Shown here: piece by piece, positions 7,952-19,716 of the stretch
Numbering within the stretch: the first letter of the stretch is position 1
Layout: every line of letters begins with the position of its first letter
Source of the DNA: Ensifer sp. LC11
GTDB lineage: Bacteria > Pseudomonadota > Alphaproteobacteria > Rhizobiales > Rhizobiaceae
Direction of reading: 5' to 3'
NCBI RefSeq assembly: GCF_001695835.1
Contig: NZ_MBSO01000005.1
Location: forward strand, 1 to 64,000
Length of the DNA: 64,000 nt
Notes under the pieces: generated by a model
The model's input: only the letters and a program-made list of their open reading frames with translations
Told to the model about the DNA's origin: nothing
Database searches by the model: none
Translations under genes and position numbers: made by a program

Positions 7952-8384
7952 AAAGTTGCTCCAGCGGATCCAGGGCGTCCCGCATCCCGTAACCGAGCCG
8001 GCGTCCTGCCTCGTCGATGCCAAGCCAGAAGAAGCGAAAACGGATCGGCGGGCCGCCACTGTCCGGCGTCATCTCCTGGTGCAGCCAGGTTTGCGGCTGT
8101 TTGCCGGTCAGGGCGGTGTGAAAATAGTGCCGGCGATGACAGATCGTCCTGCCGTCCCTCTGGAAAGTATAGTCCATAGTGACGAGAGGTGTGAGCGCAT
8201 CCGGTGGTGCCAGCCCGGTCTCCTCGACAAACTCGCGCACAGCCGCCTGCTCCGGGCTCTCGCCCGGCTCCATCGTGCCGCCGGGCACCTGCAGTTCGAT
8301 CTCGGGAAAGTCCGGCTCGTCGAAGACCAGCAGGCGGCCCTGCCAGGTGGCGTAGATCAGGACCTTGTGCGCGTCCGGGCTCAT
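7932..8384 (-). CDS. NUDIX hydrolase
   Basis: A 150-residue protein with a full NUDIX box, GGTMEPGESPEQAAVREF followed by VEETGLA (about residues 35-60), which binds Mg and cleaves nucleoside diphosphates linked to another moiety. The substrate cannot be told. Its last residues, CPSPRV, and stop codon are encoded by a palindromic repeat, so the C-terminus is repeat-derived. The start ATG overlaps the stop of the MoxR ATPase gene by 4 bases (ATGA), showing translational coupling on the minus strand. Confidence 0.9.
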   Translation of the reverse strand: MSPDAHKVLIYATWQGRLLVFDEPDFPEIELQVPGGTMEPGESPEQAAVREFVEETGLAPPDALTPLVTMDYTFQRDGRTICHRRHYFHTALTGKQPQTWLHQEMTPDSGGPPIRFRFFWLGIDEAGRRLGYGMRDALDPLEQLCPSPRV

Positions 8385-9220
8385 CCGTCGCGGCGCGCCA
8401 TGAAGGCCAGGCGTTCGAAGAGGTGCACGTCCTGCTCGTTCTTCAGGAGCGCGCCGTGCAGCTTCGGCAGCATGGTCTTGGCGTCGACCCTCAGATCAGC
8501 CGGATCGACCTCGTCGGCGACGAGCAGGCGGATCCAGTCGAGCGCCTCGGAGGTGGAAGGCTTCTTCTTGAGGCCCGGCACCTGGCGGATGTCGTAGAAG
8601 GCGGCAAGGGCTGCCGAAAGCAGCGCCTTGCGGATGCCGGGGTAGTGCACCTCGACGATCCGGGCGAGCGTGTCTGCGTCGGGGAAGCGGATATAGTGGA
8701 AGAAGCAGCGGCGCAGGAACGCGTCCGGCAGTTCCTTCTCGTTGTTGGAGGTGATGATGACGATCGGCCGGTGCCGGGCGCAAATCATCTCGCCAGTCTC
8801 GTAGACATGGAATTCCATGCGGTCGAGTTCCTGCAACAGGTCGTTCGGAAACTCGATGTCGGCCTTGTCGATCTCGTCGATCAGAAGCACCACGCGGCGG
8901 TCTGTCTCGAAGGCCTGCCAGAGCTTGCCCTTGCGGATGTAGTTGCGGACCTCGTTGACGCGCTCGTCGCCGAGCTGGCTGTCACGCAGGCGCGACACGG
9001 CGTCGTATTCGTAAAGGCCCTGCTGCGCCTTGGTGGTCGACTTGACGCTCCATTCGATGAGCTCGAGGTTAAGGGCTGAGGCGATCTGGCGGGCAAGCTC
9101 GGTCTTGCCGGTGCCGGGCTCGCCCTTGACGAGCAGCGGCCGCTCCAGCCGGATCGCGGCATTGACGGCGATCATCAGGTCCTTGTCGGCGATATAGTCG
9201 GCGGTGCCTTCGAATTGCAT
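8381..9220 (-). CDS. MoxR family AAA ATPase
   Basis: A 279-residue AAA+ protein. Walker A is GEPGTGKTELAR (Lys39, Thr40), Walker B VVLLIDEIDKAD (Asp115, Glu116), and sensor 1 lies in IVIITSNNEKELPDAFLRRC. MoxR ATPases act with VWA proteins as chaperones that insert cofactors or activate complexes. The likely partner is the CoxE-like protein at 5446-6630, not adjacent here. Length and lack of other domains fit the CoxD/MoxR group. It overlaps the NUDIX gene by 4 bases. Confidence 0.92.
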   Translation of the reverse strand: MQFEGTADYIADKDLMIAVNAAIRLERPLLVKGEPGTGKTELARQIASALNLELIEWSVKSTTKAQQGLYEYDAVSRLRDSQLGDERVNEVRNYIRKGKLWQAFETDRRVVLLIDEIDKADIEFPNDLLQELDRMEFHVYETGEMICARHRPIVIITSNNEKELPDAFLRRCFFHYIRFPDADTLARIVEVHYPGIRKALLSAALAAFYDIRQVPGLKKKPSTSEALDWIRLLVADEVDPADLRVDAKTMLPKLHGALLKNEQDVHLFERLAFMARRDG

Positions 9221-9334
9221 GGGCGTCTTCCGGTTTCAGCGTCTTGTAAGCGAAGTCCATGGACTACCGCATAATGGCTGAAATCGGAATCGATTTGAGC
9301 AGGAGATGCCGGGAGCAGAGGGCTCGGCTCGGCG

Positions 9335-9715
9335 TCAGCCGCGAAGGGCGGTGACTTCGATCTCGATCAGCATTTCCGGGCGAATGAGATCGCAGACGAT
9401 CATGGTTGCGGCCGGGCGGATCTCGCCGAAGACTTCGCCGAAGATCGGAAACACCCGGTCGGCGAAGCTGGCATCGGTGACGTAGTAGTGATTGCGCACC
9501 ACGTCTTTCAGCGAGAAACCCGCTTCCTTCAGTGCGCCCTCGATCGTCTTCAGGCAGTTGCGCGCCTGCTCCTCCACCGTCTCGGGCATGGTCATGGTGG
9601 CGTAGTCGTAGCCGGTCGTGCCGGAGACGAAGCACCAATCGCCCATCGCGACGGCACGCGAATAGCCTGCCGTCTTTTCGAAGGGCGACCCCGAGGAGAT
9701 GAGCTTGCGCGCCAT
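9335..9715 (-). CDS. Rid family protein lacking the RidA catalytic arginine
   Basis: A 126-residue YjgF/YER057c/UK114 fold protein; these form trimers with active sites between subunits. The RidA subfamily destroys reactive enamine/imine intermediates using an Arg in a P-A-R motif. Here that position reads PAATMIVCDLIRPEM, with Ala in place of Arg, so canonical imine deaminase activity is doubtful and it may belong to another Rid subgroup. It begins 10 bp after leuD on the same strand and is probably co-transcribed with it. Branched-chain pathways are known sources of Rid substrates, so the pairing may still be meaningful. Confidence 0.87.
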   Translation of the reverse strand: MARKLISSGSPFEKTAGYSRAVAMGDWCFVSGTTGYDYATMTMPETVEEQARNCLKTIEGALKEAGFSLKDVVRNHYYVTDASFADRVFPIFGEVFGEIRPAATMIVCDLIRPEMLIEIEVTALRG

Positions 9716-9725
9716 GCCGCTCGCT

Positions 9726-10331
9726 TTAAGCCCAGGGGCGCGAGGCGCCGACCGTCTTTTCGAAGCTGTCGATGGCGGTTGCCTTTTCCAGCGTCAGGCC
9801 GATGTCGTCGAGGCCGTTCAGCAGGCAGTGACGCTTGAAGGCGTCGATCTCGAACTTGATCGAGCCGCCGTCCGGACCGGTGATTTCCTGGGATTCCAGG
9901 TCGACCGAGAGGATGGCGTTGGAGCCGCGCGAGGCATCGTCCATCAGCTTGTCGAGGTCGGCCTGGCTGACGACGATCGGCAGAATGCCGTTCTTGAAAC
10001 AGTTGTTGTAGAAGATGTCGGCAAAGGACGTGGAGATCACGCAGCGGATGCCGAAGTCGAGCAGAGCCCAGGGGGCGTGTTCGCGCGAGGAGCCGCAGCC
10101 GAAGTTGTCGCCGGCAACGAGGATCTTGGCGTTCTGGTAGGCCGGCTTGTTGAGCACGAAGTCTGGATTGACCGAGCCGTCCTCGTTGTAGCGGGCTTCG
10201 GCGAAAAGGCCCTTGCCAAGGCCGGTGCGCTTGATCGTCTTCAGGTAATCCTTCGGAATGATCATGTCCGTGTCGATGTTGACGACGGGGAGGGGGGCTG
10301 CGACACCAGTGAGCTTGACGAATTTTTCCAT
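9726..10331 (-). CDS. leuD: 3-isopropylmalate dehydratase small subunit
   Basis: A 201-residue swivelling-domain subunit that joins LeuC to isomerise 2- to 3-isopropylmalate in leucine synthesis. Signature segments are [15 protein letters not shown] near residue 18, [16 protein letters not shown] (about 75-90) and [13 protein letters not shown]. Length matches bacterial LeuD. The large subunit gene leuC is not in this window, as is usual in rhizobia where leu genes are scattered. A 10-bp perfect hairpin lies about 90 bp upstream. Confidence 0.97.
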   Translation of the reverse strand: MEKFVKLTGVAAPLPVVNIDTDMIIPKDYLKTIKRTGLGKGLFAEARYNEDGSVNPDFVLNKPAYQNAKILVAGDNFGCGSSREHAPWALLDFGIRCVISTSFADIFYNNCFKNGILPIVVSQADLDKLMDDASRGSNAILSVDLESQEITGPDGGSIKFEIDAFKRHCLLNGLDDIGLTLEKATAIDSFEKTVGASRPWA

Positions 10332-10422
10332 AACTTCAGGCCTTCGATTTCAGAAGAATGTTGCGCTAGCGTTTAGATGAGTTTTGCGCCGAAATGAAGG
10401 AAAATCTGTTCAAACGTAGCGC

Positions 10423-10450
10423 GCCGGGCGGGTGAAAATGCCCGCCCGGC
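10423..10450. repeat. 10-bp perfect inverted repeat between VOC gene and leuD
   Basis: GCCGGGCGGG (10423-10432) and its complement (10441-10450) flank an 8-base loop. On the minus strand it follows the VOC gene and precedes leuD without a clear U-tract; on the plus strand it is followed by a short T-rich stretch. It may be a weak terminator or leader hairpin. Confidence 0.6.
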
Positions 10451-10486
10451 GGAACTTTTCTCCGGATTTCGATTGTCTGAAGGGAC

Positions 10487-10918
10487 TTAGCCTGCTTTGA
10501 TCGGGCTGTTCATCGCCCAGAGAACACCGAAGGGATCGCGAAGCTGGCCATAGCGGTCACCCCAGAACATCACCTCGATCGGCATCACCACTTCGGCGCC
10601 GGCAGCAACGGCGCGATCCCACCAGGCATCGATGTCGTCGACGGTGAGCGTCAGGGTGAAGGCCTGCGGCTTTTCCAGCGGATGGCCGTATTCCGGATAG
10701 GCGTCGGCCAGCATCAGCGAGCTGCCGTTGACATAGAGGTGGATGTGCATCGTGCGGCCCTGCTCGTCGAGCGGGTGCCGGTTCACTTCCTTGCCGCCGA
10801 AAGCGCGCTGGTAGAATTCGGACGCCTTGGCGGCGCCGTCGACTTGCAGATAGGGCAGGAGCCCGTTCAGGACCGGTGCCGGCTGTTGCGTTTCGGTTTG
10901 CTGCGTCTGGGTATCCAT
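10487..10918 (-). CDS. VOC family protein (glyoxalase/PhnB-like)
   Basis: A 143-residue vicinal oxygen chelate protein. The pattern LPYLQVDGAAKASEFYQRAFGG at the N-terminus and DPFGVLWAMN at the C-terminus is typical of the PhnB-like group, in which paired beta-alpha-beta units form a metal or ligand site. The substrate is unknown. I chose the ATG at 10918 because GGAG lies 6 bases upstream; the longer reading from 10969 includes upstream low-complexity residues. It is a single gene, separated from leuD by a hairpin. Confidence 0.85.
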   Translation of the reverse strand: MDTQTQQTETQQPAPVLNGLLPYLQVDGAAKASEFYQRAFGGKEVNRHPLDEQGRTMHIHLYVNGSSLMLADAYPEYGHPLEKPQAFTLTLTVDDIDAWWDRAVAAGAEVVMPIEVMFWGDRYGQLRDPFGVLWAMNSPIKAG

Positions 10919-11091
10919 CGGGTTCTCCATCCTGTTTGAGGAGCCAGGACCGTTGCTGGCCTGTCTCAAGGACGGGCGGGGATTGCCCGATCCGACACAG
11001 GGATGGAAAAAAAATTGAAACCGGATGGAATGACGGTTTTGGAGGGACAGCGACGGGGTACGATCCGATCACGGATCGACCGCGCCGGGCA

Positions 11092-11346
11092 TCACAGGTC
11101 GATGATCGTACCGCGACCGTCGTTCCAGATGCGCATCTCGCGCTGACCGTGGGCGGCAGTCGCTGCTGCCGGACGGACGGTGGCGCGGGCCGGCTTGAAG
11201 TTCAGCCGTGCGGCAATGGCGCTGCCGATCACGACGACGGCGGCGATTCCGGCCAGTGCCAGCGCCAACGAAGCGGTCAGAACGAAGGCTGCGAACGTGA
11301 TGGTCAGGGCCGCGGCCGTAAAGAGAACAGAGCGAATGCTTTGCAT
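11092..11346 (-). CDS. Small predicted membrane protein
   Basis: An 84-residue protein with a long hydrophobic stretch at about residues 5-45 (VLFTAAALTITFAAF, then ALALAGIAAVVVIG), probably two membrane segments or a hairpin, followed by a basic region and an acidic tail ending GRGTIIDL. AAGGTG 7 bases before the ATG at 11346 supports this start; the longer open reading frame would overlap the divergent lyase gene. I do not recognise a family. It is divergent from the gene at 11472. Confidence 0.65.
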   Translation of the reverse strand: MQSIRSVLFTAAALTITFAAFVLTASLALALAGIAAVVVIGSAIAARLNFKPARATVRPAAATAAHGQREMRIWNDGRGTIIDL

Positions 11347-11471
11347 AATCGTCACCTTTCTGATGGCGATGTGGTGGTTCGCGCCCGCACTTGCAAGAGG
11401 TGGGTTTTCGAAAGAGGTGCGGCGGTTCGCCTCGTCTTGCGGAACGGGGCAAAGGCGGGCACAACTGGGGC

Positions 11472-12380
11472 ATGAGCAAATCCACAGAACATCACCCCGT
11501 GCGCCTGCGTCGCTCGGTGCTTTGTGTGCCCGCCGACAACGCCCGGGCACTTGCCAAGGTCGCTGAACTTGCGACCGACGCCGCGATCTTCGATCTCGAA
11601 GATGCGGTGGCGCCCGAGCGCAAGGCCGAGGCGCGCGCGGCTCTGGTGCGGCATCTGTCAGAGAGCCGGCCGGATTGCGAAATCGTCATCCGCATCAATG
11701 CGATCGGATCCGGCTTTGGCCAGGAGGATCTTGCCGCGGCGCTTGCGGCCGGGCCGGATGCCATTCTTCTGCCGAAGGTCGAAAGCCCTGCGGATATCCA
11801 GGCGGCGGCCGACTGGCTTACCGAGAACGATGCGCCTGAGACGCTGCGCCTCTGGGCGATGATCGAAACGCCGCGCGGGGTCATCAACGCGCCTGTCATT
11901 GCCGAAGCCGGCCGCACCTTTGGTGGCAGGCTCGATTGTTTCGTCGTCGGTCTCAACGACCTGCGCAAGGACACCGGCGTGCCCGACCGCCCCGGCCGCC
12001 CCTATCTCATCCCGTGGCTGATGCAGATCCTGCTGGCCGCCCGCGGCGGCGGTGGCCTCGACGTCATCGACGCCGTGTTCAACGATTTCCGCGATGCTGA
12101 TGGTTTCGACGAGGAATGCCGGCAGGGCCGCGACATGGGCTATGACGGCAAGATGCTGATCCATCCGGCCCAGATCGGCCCGGCGAACGAGCGCTTCGGC
12201 GTGGAGCAGATTGCCGTCGACGAGGCGCGCGCGATCATCGCCGCCTTCTCGGCTCCCGAAAACGCCGGCAAGGGCGTCATCAATCTCAATGGGCGGATGG
12301 TCGAACGGTTGCACCTCGACCAGGCCGTAACACTCGCCGCCAAGGCGGACCTCATCGAACAACGAAAGACGAGATCTTGA
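11472..12380 (+). CDS. HpcH/HpaI aldolase/citrate lyase family protein (CitE-like)
   Basis: A 302-residue TIM-barrel protein of the CitE superfamily. Family landmarks are RRSVLCVPADNARALAKV at the N-terminus, AAIFDLEDAVAPERK (metal and CoA site region), LLPKVESP and AMIETPRGVINA, then KMLIHPAQIGPANE. Members cleave or form beta-hydroxyacyl-CoA esters, for example citramalyl-CoA or malyl-CoA lyases, or act as malyl-CoA thioesterase; I cannot choose between them. The ATG at 11472 is preferred since the family begins a few residues before RRSVL. It overlaps the DUF1737 gene by 4 bases, so the two are translationally coupled. Confidence 0.88.
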   Translation: MSKSTEHHPVRLRRSVLCVPADNARALAKVAELATDAAIFDLEDAVAPERKAEARAALVRHLSESRPDCEIVIRINAIGSGFGQEDLAAALAAGPDAILLPKVESPADIQAAADWLTENDAPETLRLWAMIETPRGVINAPVIAEAGRTFGGRLDCFVVGLNDLRKDTGVPDRPGRPYLIPWLMQILLAARGGGGLDVIDAVFNDFRDADGFDEECRQGRDMGYDGKMLIHPAQIGPANERFGVEQIAVDEARAIIAAFSAPENAGKGVINLNGRMVERLHLDQAVTLAAKADLIEQRKTRS

Positions 12381-12583
12381 AACTCTACCGCTTCCTGACC
12401 GGCCCCGACGATGCCACCTTCTGTCACAAGGTGACGGCGGCGCTGAACCAGGGCTGGAGCCTGCACGGCTCGCCCACCTATGCCTTCAATGCGGACACGC
12501 AGCACATGCAGTGCGGCCAGGCGGTGATCAAGGAGGTCGAGGGCAAGGATTACACGCCGGATATCAAGCTGTCGGAACAGTAG
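12377..12583 (+). CDS. DUF1737 domain-containing protein
   Basis: A 68-residue protein starting with TTG inside the stop of the upstream lyase gene (TTGA overlap). The segment KLYRFLTGPDDATFCHKVTA, then LNQGWSLHGSPTYAF, is the DUF1737 pattern, found as small stand-alone proteins; function unknown. Coupling to a CitE-like lyase suggests an accessory role but proves nothing. A palindromic cassette begins 18 bp after its stop. Confidence 0.85.
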   Translation: MKLYRFLTGPDDATFCHKVTAALNQGWSLHGSPTYAFNADTQHMQCGQAVIKEVEGKDYTPDIKLSEQ

Positions 12584-12601
12584 TCGGGAGGAGCGAGTTT
12601 A

Positions 12602-12797
12602 GCCCCTCTCCTCGGGTTTAACCCGAGGACTAGCCTCTCCCCGCAGGTGGGGCGAGGGGACGTGCCCAGCTTGCTCAGTCTTCACCGAGGCATCGATCGC
12701 AGAGCGAAAAGTATCGTCCCGTTGTAGGGCGAGGGTGCGACGATGTCCCTTCGCCCCGCTTGCGGGGAGAAGGTGCCGGCAGGCGGATGAGGGGCGG
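12602..12797 (+). repeat. Palindromic cassette of 196 bp, copy 3 (most complete)
   Basis: The outer block 12602-12661 holds two palindromes, one around CTCGGGTTTAACCCGAG and one of the CTCCCCGC-GGGG type. The inner block 12745-12797 has CCCCGC facing GCGGGG and ends GGATGAGGGGC. Ends GCCCCTC/GAGGGGC form a short terminal inverted repeat. The 83-base core resembles neither other copy. It fills most of the spacer between DUF1737 and the convergent metallopeptidase gene, which otherwise holds nothing. Confidence 0.82.
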
Positions 12798-12814
12798 AGC
12801 GAAACGGCGAGCCG

Positions 12815-13249
12815 TCAGCCGCCGACGTGCTCGACGCTCGCCTCGATCCGCTCCATGTCGTCGTCGGAAAGGCCGAAGTGGTGGCCGATCTCGTGGATCA
12901 GCACGTGGGTGATGATGTCGCCCAGCGTCTCCTCGTTCTCCGCCCAATAGTCGATGATCGGGCGGCGATAGAGGGTGATGCGGTTTGGAAACTGGCCGGT
13001 CTCCATGGTGAAGCGTTCGCTGATGCCGCGGCCTTCGAAGAGGCCGAGCAGGTCGAAGGGCGTTTCCAGCGCCATGTCCTCAAAAACGTCGTCGCTCGGG
13101 AAGTCGGCAACTTCGATGATGAGGTCGGTCGTCAGCTGGCGGAACTCCTGCGGCAGGTGGCCATAGGCTTCCAGTGCGAGCTGTTCGAAAGTGGTAAGCG
13201 TCGGTGCGTGGCGTTCCCGCCAATCATCGGTCTGGTCAATGCGGGCCAT
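12815..13249 (-). CDS. Zincin-like metallopeptidase family protein (DUF1025)
   Basis: A 144-residue protein with the zinc motif HEIGHHFGLSDDDM near its C-terminus (about residues 122-135), HExxH plus a following acidic cluster, typical of the small zincin-like family. Substrate and role are unknown. AAGGAG 6 bases upstream fixes the ATG at 13249; the longer reading to 13318 is rejected. It is divergent from imuA; the LexA box at 13382-13396 lies 132 bp upstream and might also affect this gene. Confidence 0.88.
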   Translation of the reverse strand: MARIDQTDDWRERHAPTLTTFEQLALEAYGHLPQEFRQLTTDLIIEVADFPSDDVFEDMALETPFDLLGLFEGRGISERFTMETGQFPNRITLYRRPIIDYWAENEETLGDIITHVLIHEIGHHFGLSDDDMERIEASVEHVGG

Positions 13250-13381
13250 AGGCACTCCTTGTTGCCCTCCATATAGCGATTTTGCCTTTGTTTTTCGAGT
13301 GTTGAATTCCATGGGCACGTGGACAGGAATAAATTCTTATAATTGGCTGTTGACTCCATTAGGAAGCTCTGGAATCTATTA

Positions 13382-13396
13382 GAACATAACATGAAC
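13382..13396. promoter_or_regulatory. LexA (SOS) operator before imuA
   Basis: GAAC-N7-GAAC on the plus strand, that is GTTC-N7-GTTC on the minus strand, the alphaproteobacterial LexA-box consensus. It lies 22 bases before the imuA start and precedes imuA-imuB-dnaE2, the classic SOS-induced cassette. Confidence 0.88.
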
Positions 13397-13417
13397 ATTT
13401 GATGGGAGTTGACCGTC

Positions 13418-14371
13418 ATGGCCGACAAAGCCGTGCAGCGGGAGACGGTACTTTCGCTCCGAGAGACCATAACCAGGATCGAAAACCGCCGGCTTCCGGG
13501 CGTCGTGCGGGCCGCCAAGGCGGCCGATCCCGGCGGCTTCCGTCAGCGTGAGGAAGATGAGCCCGGCCGCCGGGCGCTTGCGCTCGGCGTTCCGGATCTG
13601 GACGACCTTCTCGAAGGCGGGCTGCCGCTTGAAGGCATGACGGAAATCCGCAATGCCGAGACCCGCGATGCCGGCGCTGCCGCCGGCTTTGCCGCAGCGC
13701 TCAGCGTGCTCTGCCAGCAGGCACGCCTTAAAGAAGGCGAGCCGGCGGCCCCCATTCTCTGGATCAGTCAGTCGCTCGCCTCCACCGAAGCGGGCCTGCC
13801 CTATGGGCTCGGCCTCAAGGCCTACGGGCTCGATGTCCGAGGTCTTGTCTTCAGCCTGCCGCGCACGGTGAAGGACGCGCTGTGGATCGCTGAAGCCGCG
13901 CTTTCCGTCCCGAGCTTCTGCGCCGTCATTCTGGAAATTCGCGGCAACCCTGGCGCCCTTGCGCTCAGCGAGAGCCGGCGCATGCATGTCCGCTCACGCG
14001 CAGGGCGCATTCCCCTTCTGCTTTTGCGCCAATCCGGACACGAGGAGGCCAGCAGCGCCTTCTTTCGCTTCCTCGTCGAGCCGTCGCCGGCGCGCGAGCG
14101 CCCACTACCGGATGGATCGATGCTTCGCGGCAGCATCGGCCATCCGGTCTTTCATGTCATCGCCGAGAAGAGCAGGGCTCCTGCGCCGCTCGGCTTCCTG
14201 CTGGAGTGGAACCCCCATGACCGCCGCCTTTACCCCGTCGAGCTCCTACCAGCCGCTGCTGCGGCAGATCCAGAACCAGCGCATTCTGTCGCTCGCCTTT
14301 CCGCATCTTCCGGCCGATCGGGTCGCCCGCAAGCGCTGGGGGAACTCGTGGCTTTCCCGCGGGCGTCCTGA
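13418..14371 (+). CDS. imuA: ImuA family protein, SOS mutasome component
   Basis: A 317-residue RecA/SulA-like protein of the inducible mutagenesis cassette. It has the degenerate RecA-type fold (LGVPDLDDLLEGGLPLEGMTEI) without an intact Walker A. With ImuB and DnaE2 it supports error-prone translesion synthesis. The ATG at 13418 has GGGAG 9 bases before it; a TTG at 13409 is the alternative. The last 50 or so residues overlap the imuB reading frame by 155 bp and look like low-complexity read-through, so the conserved part ends near residue 270. It is SOS-controlled through the box at 13382. Confidence 0.9.
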   Translation: MADKAVQRETVLSLRETITRIENRRLPGVVRAAKAADPGGFRQREEDEPGRRALALGVPDLDDLLEGGLPLEGMTEIRNAETRDAGAAAGFAAALSVLCQQARLKEGEPAAPILWISQSLASTEAGLPYGLGLKAYGLDVRGLVFSLPRTVKDALWIAEAALSVPSFCAVILEIRGNPGALALSESRRMHVRSRAGRIPLLLLRQSGHEEASSAFFRFLVEPSPARERPLPDGSMLRGSIGHPVFHVIAEKSRAPAPLGFLLEWNPHDRRLYPVELLPAAAAADPEPAHSVARLSASSGRSGRPQALGELVAFPRAS

Positions 14372-15835
14372 GCATCCGCCCGTCGTCTTTGCCGACAAGG
14401 TGAAGAGCGCGATGCGCCTCGTCGCGCTTGACGGTTTCGCCGAGAAGCGTGGGTTTCACATTGGCCAGGGCGTTGCCGAAGCCCGGGCCATGTGCCCCGA
14501 GATCGATGTGCTGCCAGCCGATCCCGCTGCCGATCGGGCGCTGCTTGCAGGCCTTGCGGATTGGTGCTGTCGCTACACACCGCTCGTCGCGCTCGATGGC
14601 GATAGCGGCCTCTTTCTCGATATTACCGGCTGTGCCCATCTTCTCGGCGGGGAAAAGGCGCTGCTCGATGATCTGCTCGCGCGCCTCTTTCACCTAGGGG
14701 TCGAGGCCCGGGCGGCGATCTCCTCGTCTGCCGGGCTTTCCTGGGCGGTGGCGCGCTTCAGCTCCGAAGGCGTCATCGCTCCGGATGAGGCGGCACGGGT
14801 GCTGGCGCCATTGCCGATGGCAGCTCTCAGGTTGCCGCAAGAGACGATCGAAACGCTTGGCCGGGTCGGGCTCAAGCAGATTGGCGACATTATCGAAGCG
14901 CCGCGCGCGCCGCTTGCCCGCCGGTTCGGTGCGACTTTGCTTCTGCGCCTCGATCAGGCGCTCGGACGGGAGGACGAACCGCTGTCGCCGCGGCTGCCTG
15001 TCGCTGCCCTCTCCGTGGAGCGCCGCCTCGGCGAGCCGGTTCAGGGCGAAGACGATATTTTGGGCCTGACGGAGCAACTGGCAACCCGGCTGAAGCCGGA
15101 ACTGGAAAAACGCGGCGAGGGCGGTCGCCTGTTCGAGCTTCTGCTCTTCCGTGTCGATGGCGCGGTCTTCCGCATCGCCGCCGGCACGTCCTCGCCCCTC
15201 AACGAGCCGCGGCGTGTCGCCGGGCTTTTCCGCGAGCGCCTGCAGGCCGTGCATGAGGACCTCGATGCCGGCTTTGGTTTCGAGATCCTCAGGCTCTCGG
15301 TGCCGAAAAGCGAGAAATACGAGGTGATGCAGGAGGATTTTTCCGGCACGCCGGATCGCGAGCGTCCGTTGGCGGCCTTTGCCGACCGGGTGATGGCGAG
15401 GTTCGGGGCAGAAAGCCTCATGGTACCGGCTCTCTCGGAAAGCCACGTGCCGGAACGGGCGGCAAGCTTTCGCCCGCTGACGGATCTGGCGCTCATGGGC
15501 CAGGCCGTGGGGTCGGCGGAAAACATTCCCGCGCCTCTGCTTGCGGTGATGGCCCGGCCGCAGCGGCTCTTTCCGAGCCCCGAGCCGGTGGAAGCCGTGG
15601 CTGAGGTGCCGGAGGGACCGCCCCGAAGTTTCCGCTGGCGCCGCACGTTGCACCGCATTGCGCGTGCCGAAGGGCCGGAGCGGATTGCCGGCGAATGGTG
15701 GCTCGATGGCGAGCCGGCGATGGAGCGTGATTATTTCCGGGTGGAAGACGAGCGTGGCCGGCGGTTCTGGCTGTTTCGCGAGGGCCATTATGGTGTTGGT
15801 GCCCCACCGCGCTGGTTCATGCATGGAGTCTTCGC

Positions 15836-15839
<4 letters not shown>
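14217..15839 (+). CDS. imuB: ImuB, Y-family polymerase-like mutasome scaffold
   Basis: A 540-residue DinB-like protein without polymerase catalysis. The first palm motif reads [17 protein letters not shown] rather than the acidic HxDxDxF, and the SxDE region reads [13 protein letters not shown], so the carboxylate triad is missing, as in known ImuB proteins. It bridges the beta clamp, ImuA and DnaE2. The start is set at the ATG at 14217, about 22 residues before the conserved block; that overlaps imuA by 155 bp. The stop overlaps the dnaE2 start by 4 bases (ATGA). Confidence 0.9.
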
Positions 15840-19189
<3,350 letters not shown>

Positions 19190-19599
19190 AGCATTCTGCC
19201 TCACCGCTTGCGGCAGGAAAATACTTTAGAATCAATGAGAAGACCATCCTGAGTGCCTTCCTATGAACGCAAGGGGCTCCAGCGCACCGCTTGCTGCTGG
19301 AGGCGCAAAGCTGCCCGGGCATCGAACCGAGTGAATATCCCCCTGTGGGGCATCCGACACTTCTGCGCATCCGTTTTCAGGGAGGTCTTGTTCCGCGTGG
19401 TCCCCGACATCAGGGAGGTCAGGATCTGCGTTCCATCGCCGGTGAAGCGGGGCCGTGTCGGCCATCTGATGCGTCGGGCCTTCTGGAAAAAGGTGTGTAA
19501 AAATGTCGCAGGAGGGCGGCGGCGTGCCTGCCCCATTGCTCGCAGGAATAGTCATCCATATTTCGCTAAAATTCTGAAAACACGAAACTTTTTGTCAAG
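19190..19599. other. Spacer after dnaE2, no gene supported
   Basis: No reading frame here resembles a protein family. Just after dnaE2 a short hairpin (CTGCC/GGCAG, about 19197-19225) may end transcription. The 120-residue open frame at 19253-19615 is rich in Arg and Cys, has no ribosome site and looks like non-coding GC-rich sequence. From about 19555 the sequence becomes AT-rich, leading into the bfd promoter region. Confidence 0.6.
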
Positions 19600-19615
19600 T
19601 TTAGAGTTGTTCTAA
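19600..19615. promoter_or_regulatory. Irr/ICE-like box upstream of bfd-bfr
   Basis: TTTAGAGTTGTTCTAA contains the dyad TTAGA/TCTAA and resembles the iron-control element recognised by Irr in rhizobia (TTTAGAA and TTCTAAA half-sites). Irr is known to control bacterioferritin genes in this order. It lies 34 bases before the -35 hexamer. Match is close but not perfect. Confidence 0.6.
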
Positions 19616-19648
19616 TCCGCCTGCAACTTCCGCTCACGGAGTTTTTTG

Positions 19649-19677
19649 TTGACACTAAATATCCTGTTTTGCTTTAT
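19649..19677 (+). promoter_or_regulatory. Sigma-70-type promoter for bfd-bfr
   Basis: TTGACA (19649-19654), 17-base spacer, CTTTAT (19672-19677). The start codon of bfd follows 40 bases after the -10 box. Hexamers and spacing are near ideal. Confidence 0.65.
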
Positions 19678-19716
19678 GCGCTAATACAGGGCGTTGCGTA
19701 CGACAGGCGAGACGAC

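Noticed and set aside
19253-19615. 120-residue open frame after dnaE2
   Set aside because: Arg- and Cys-rich composition, no ribosome site, no family resemblance, and it runs into the Irr-like box.
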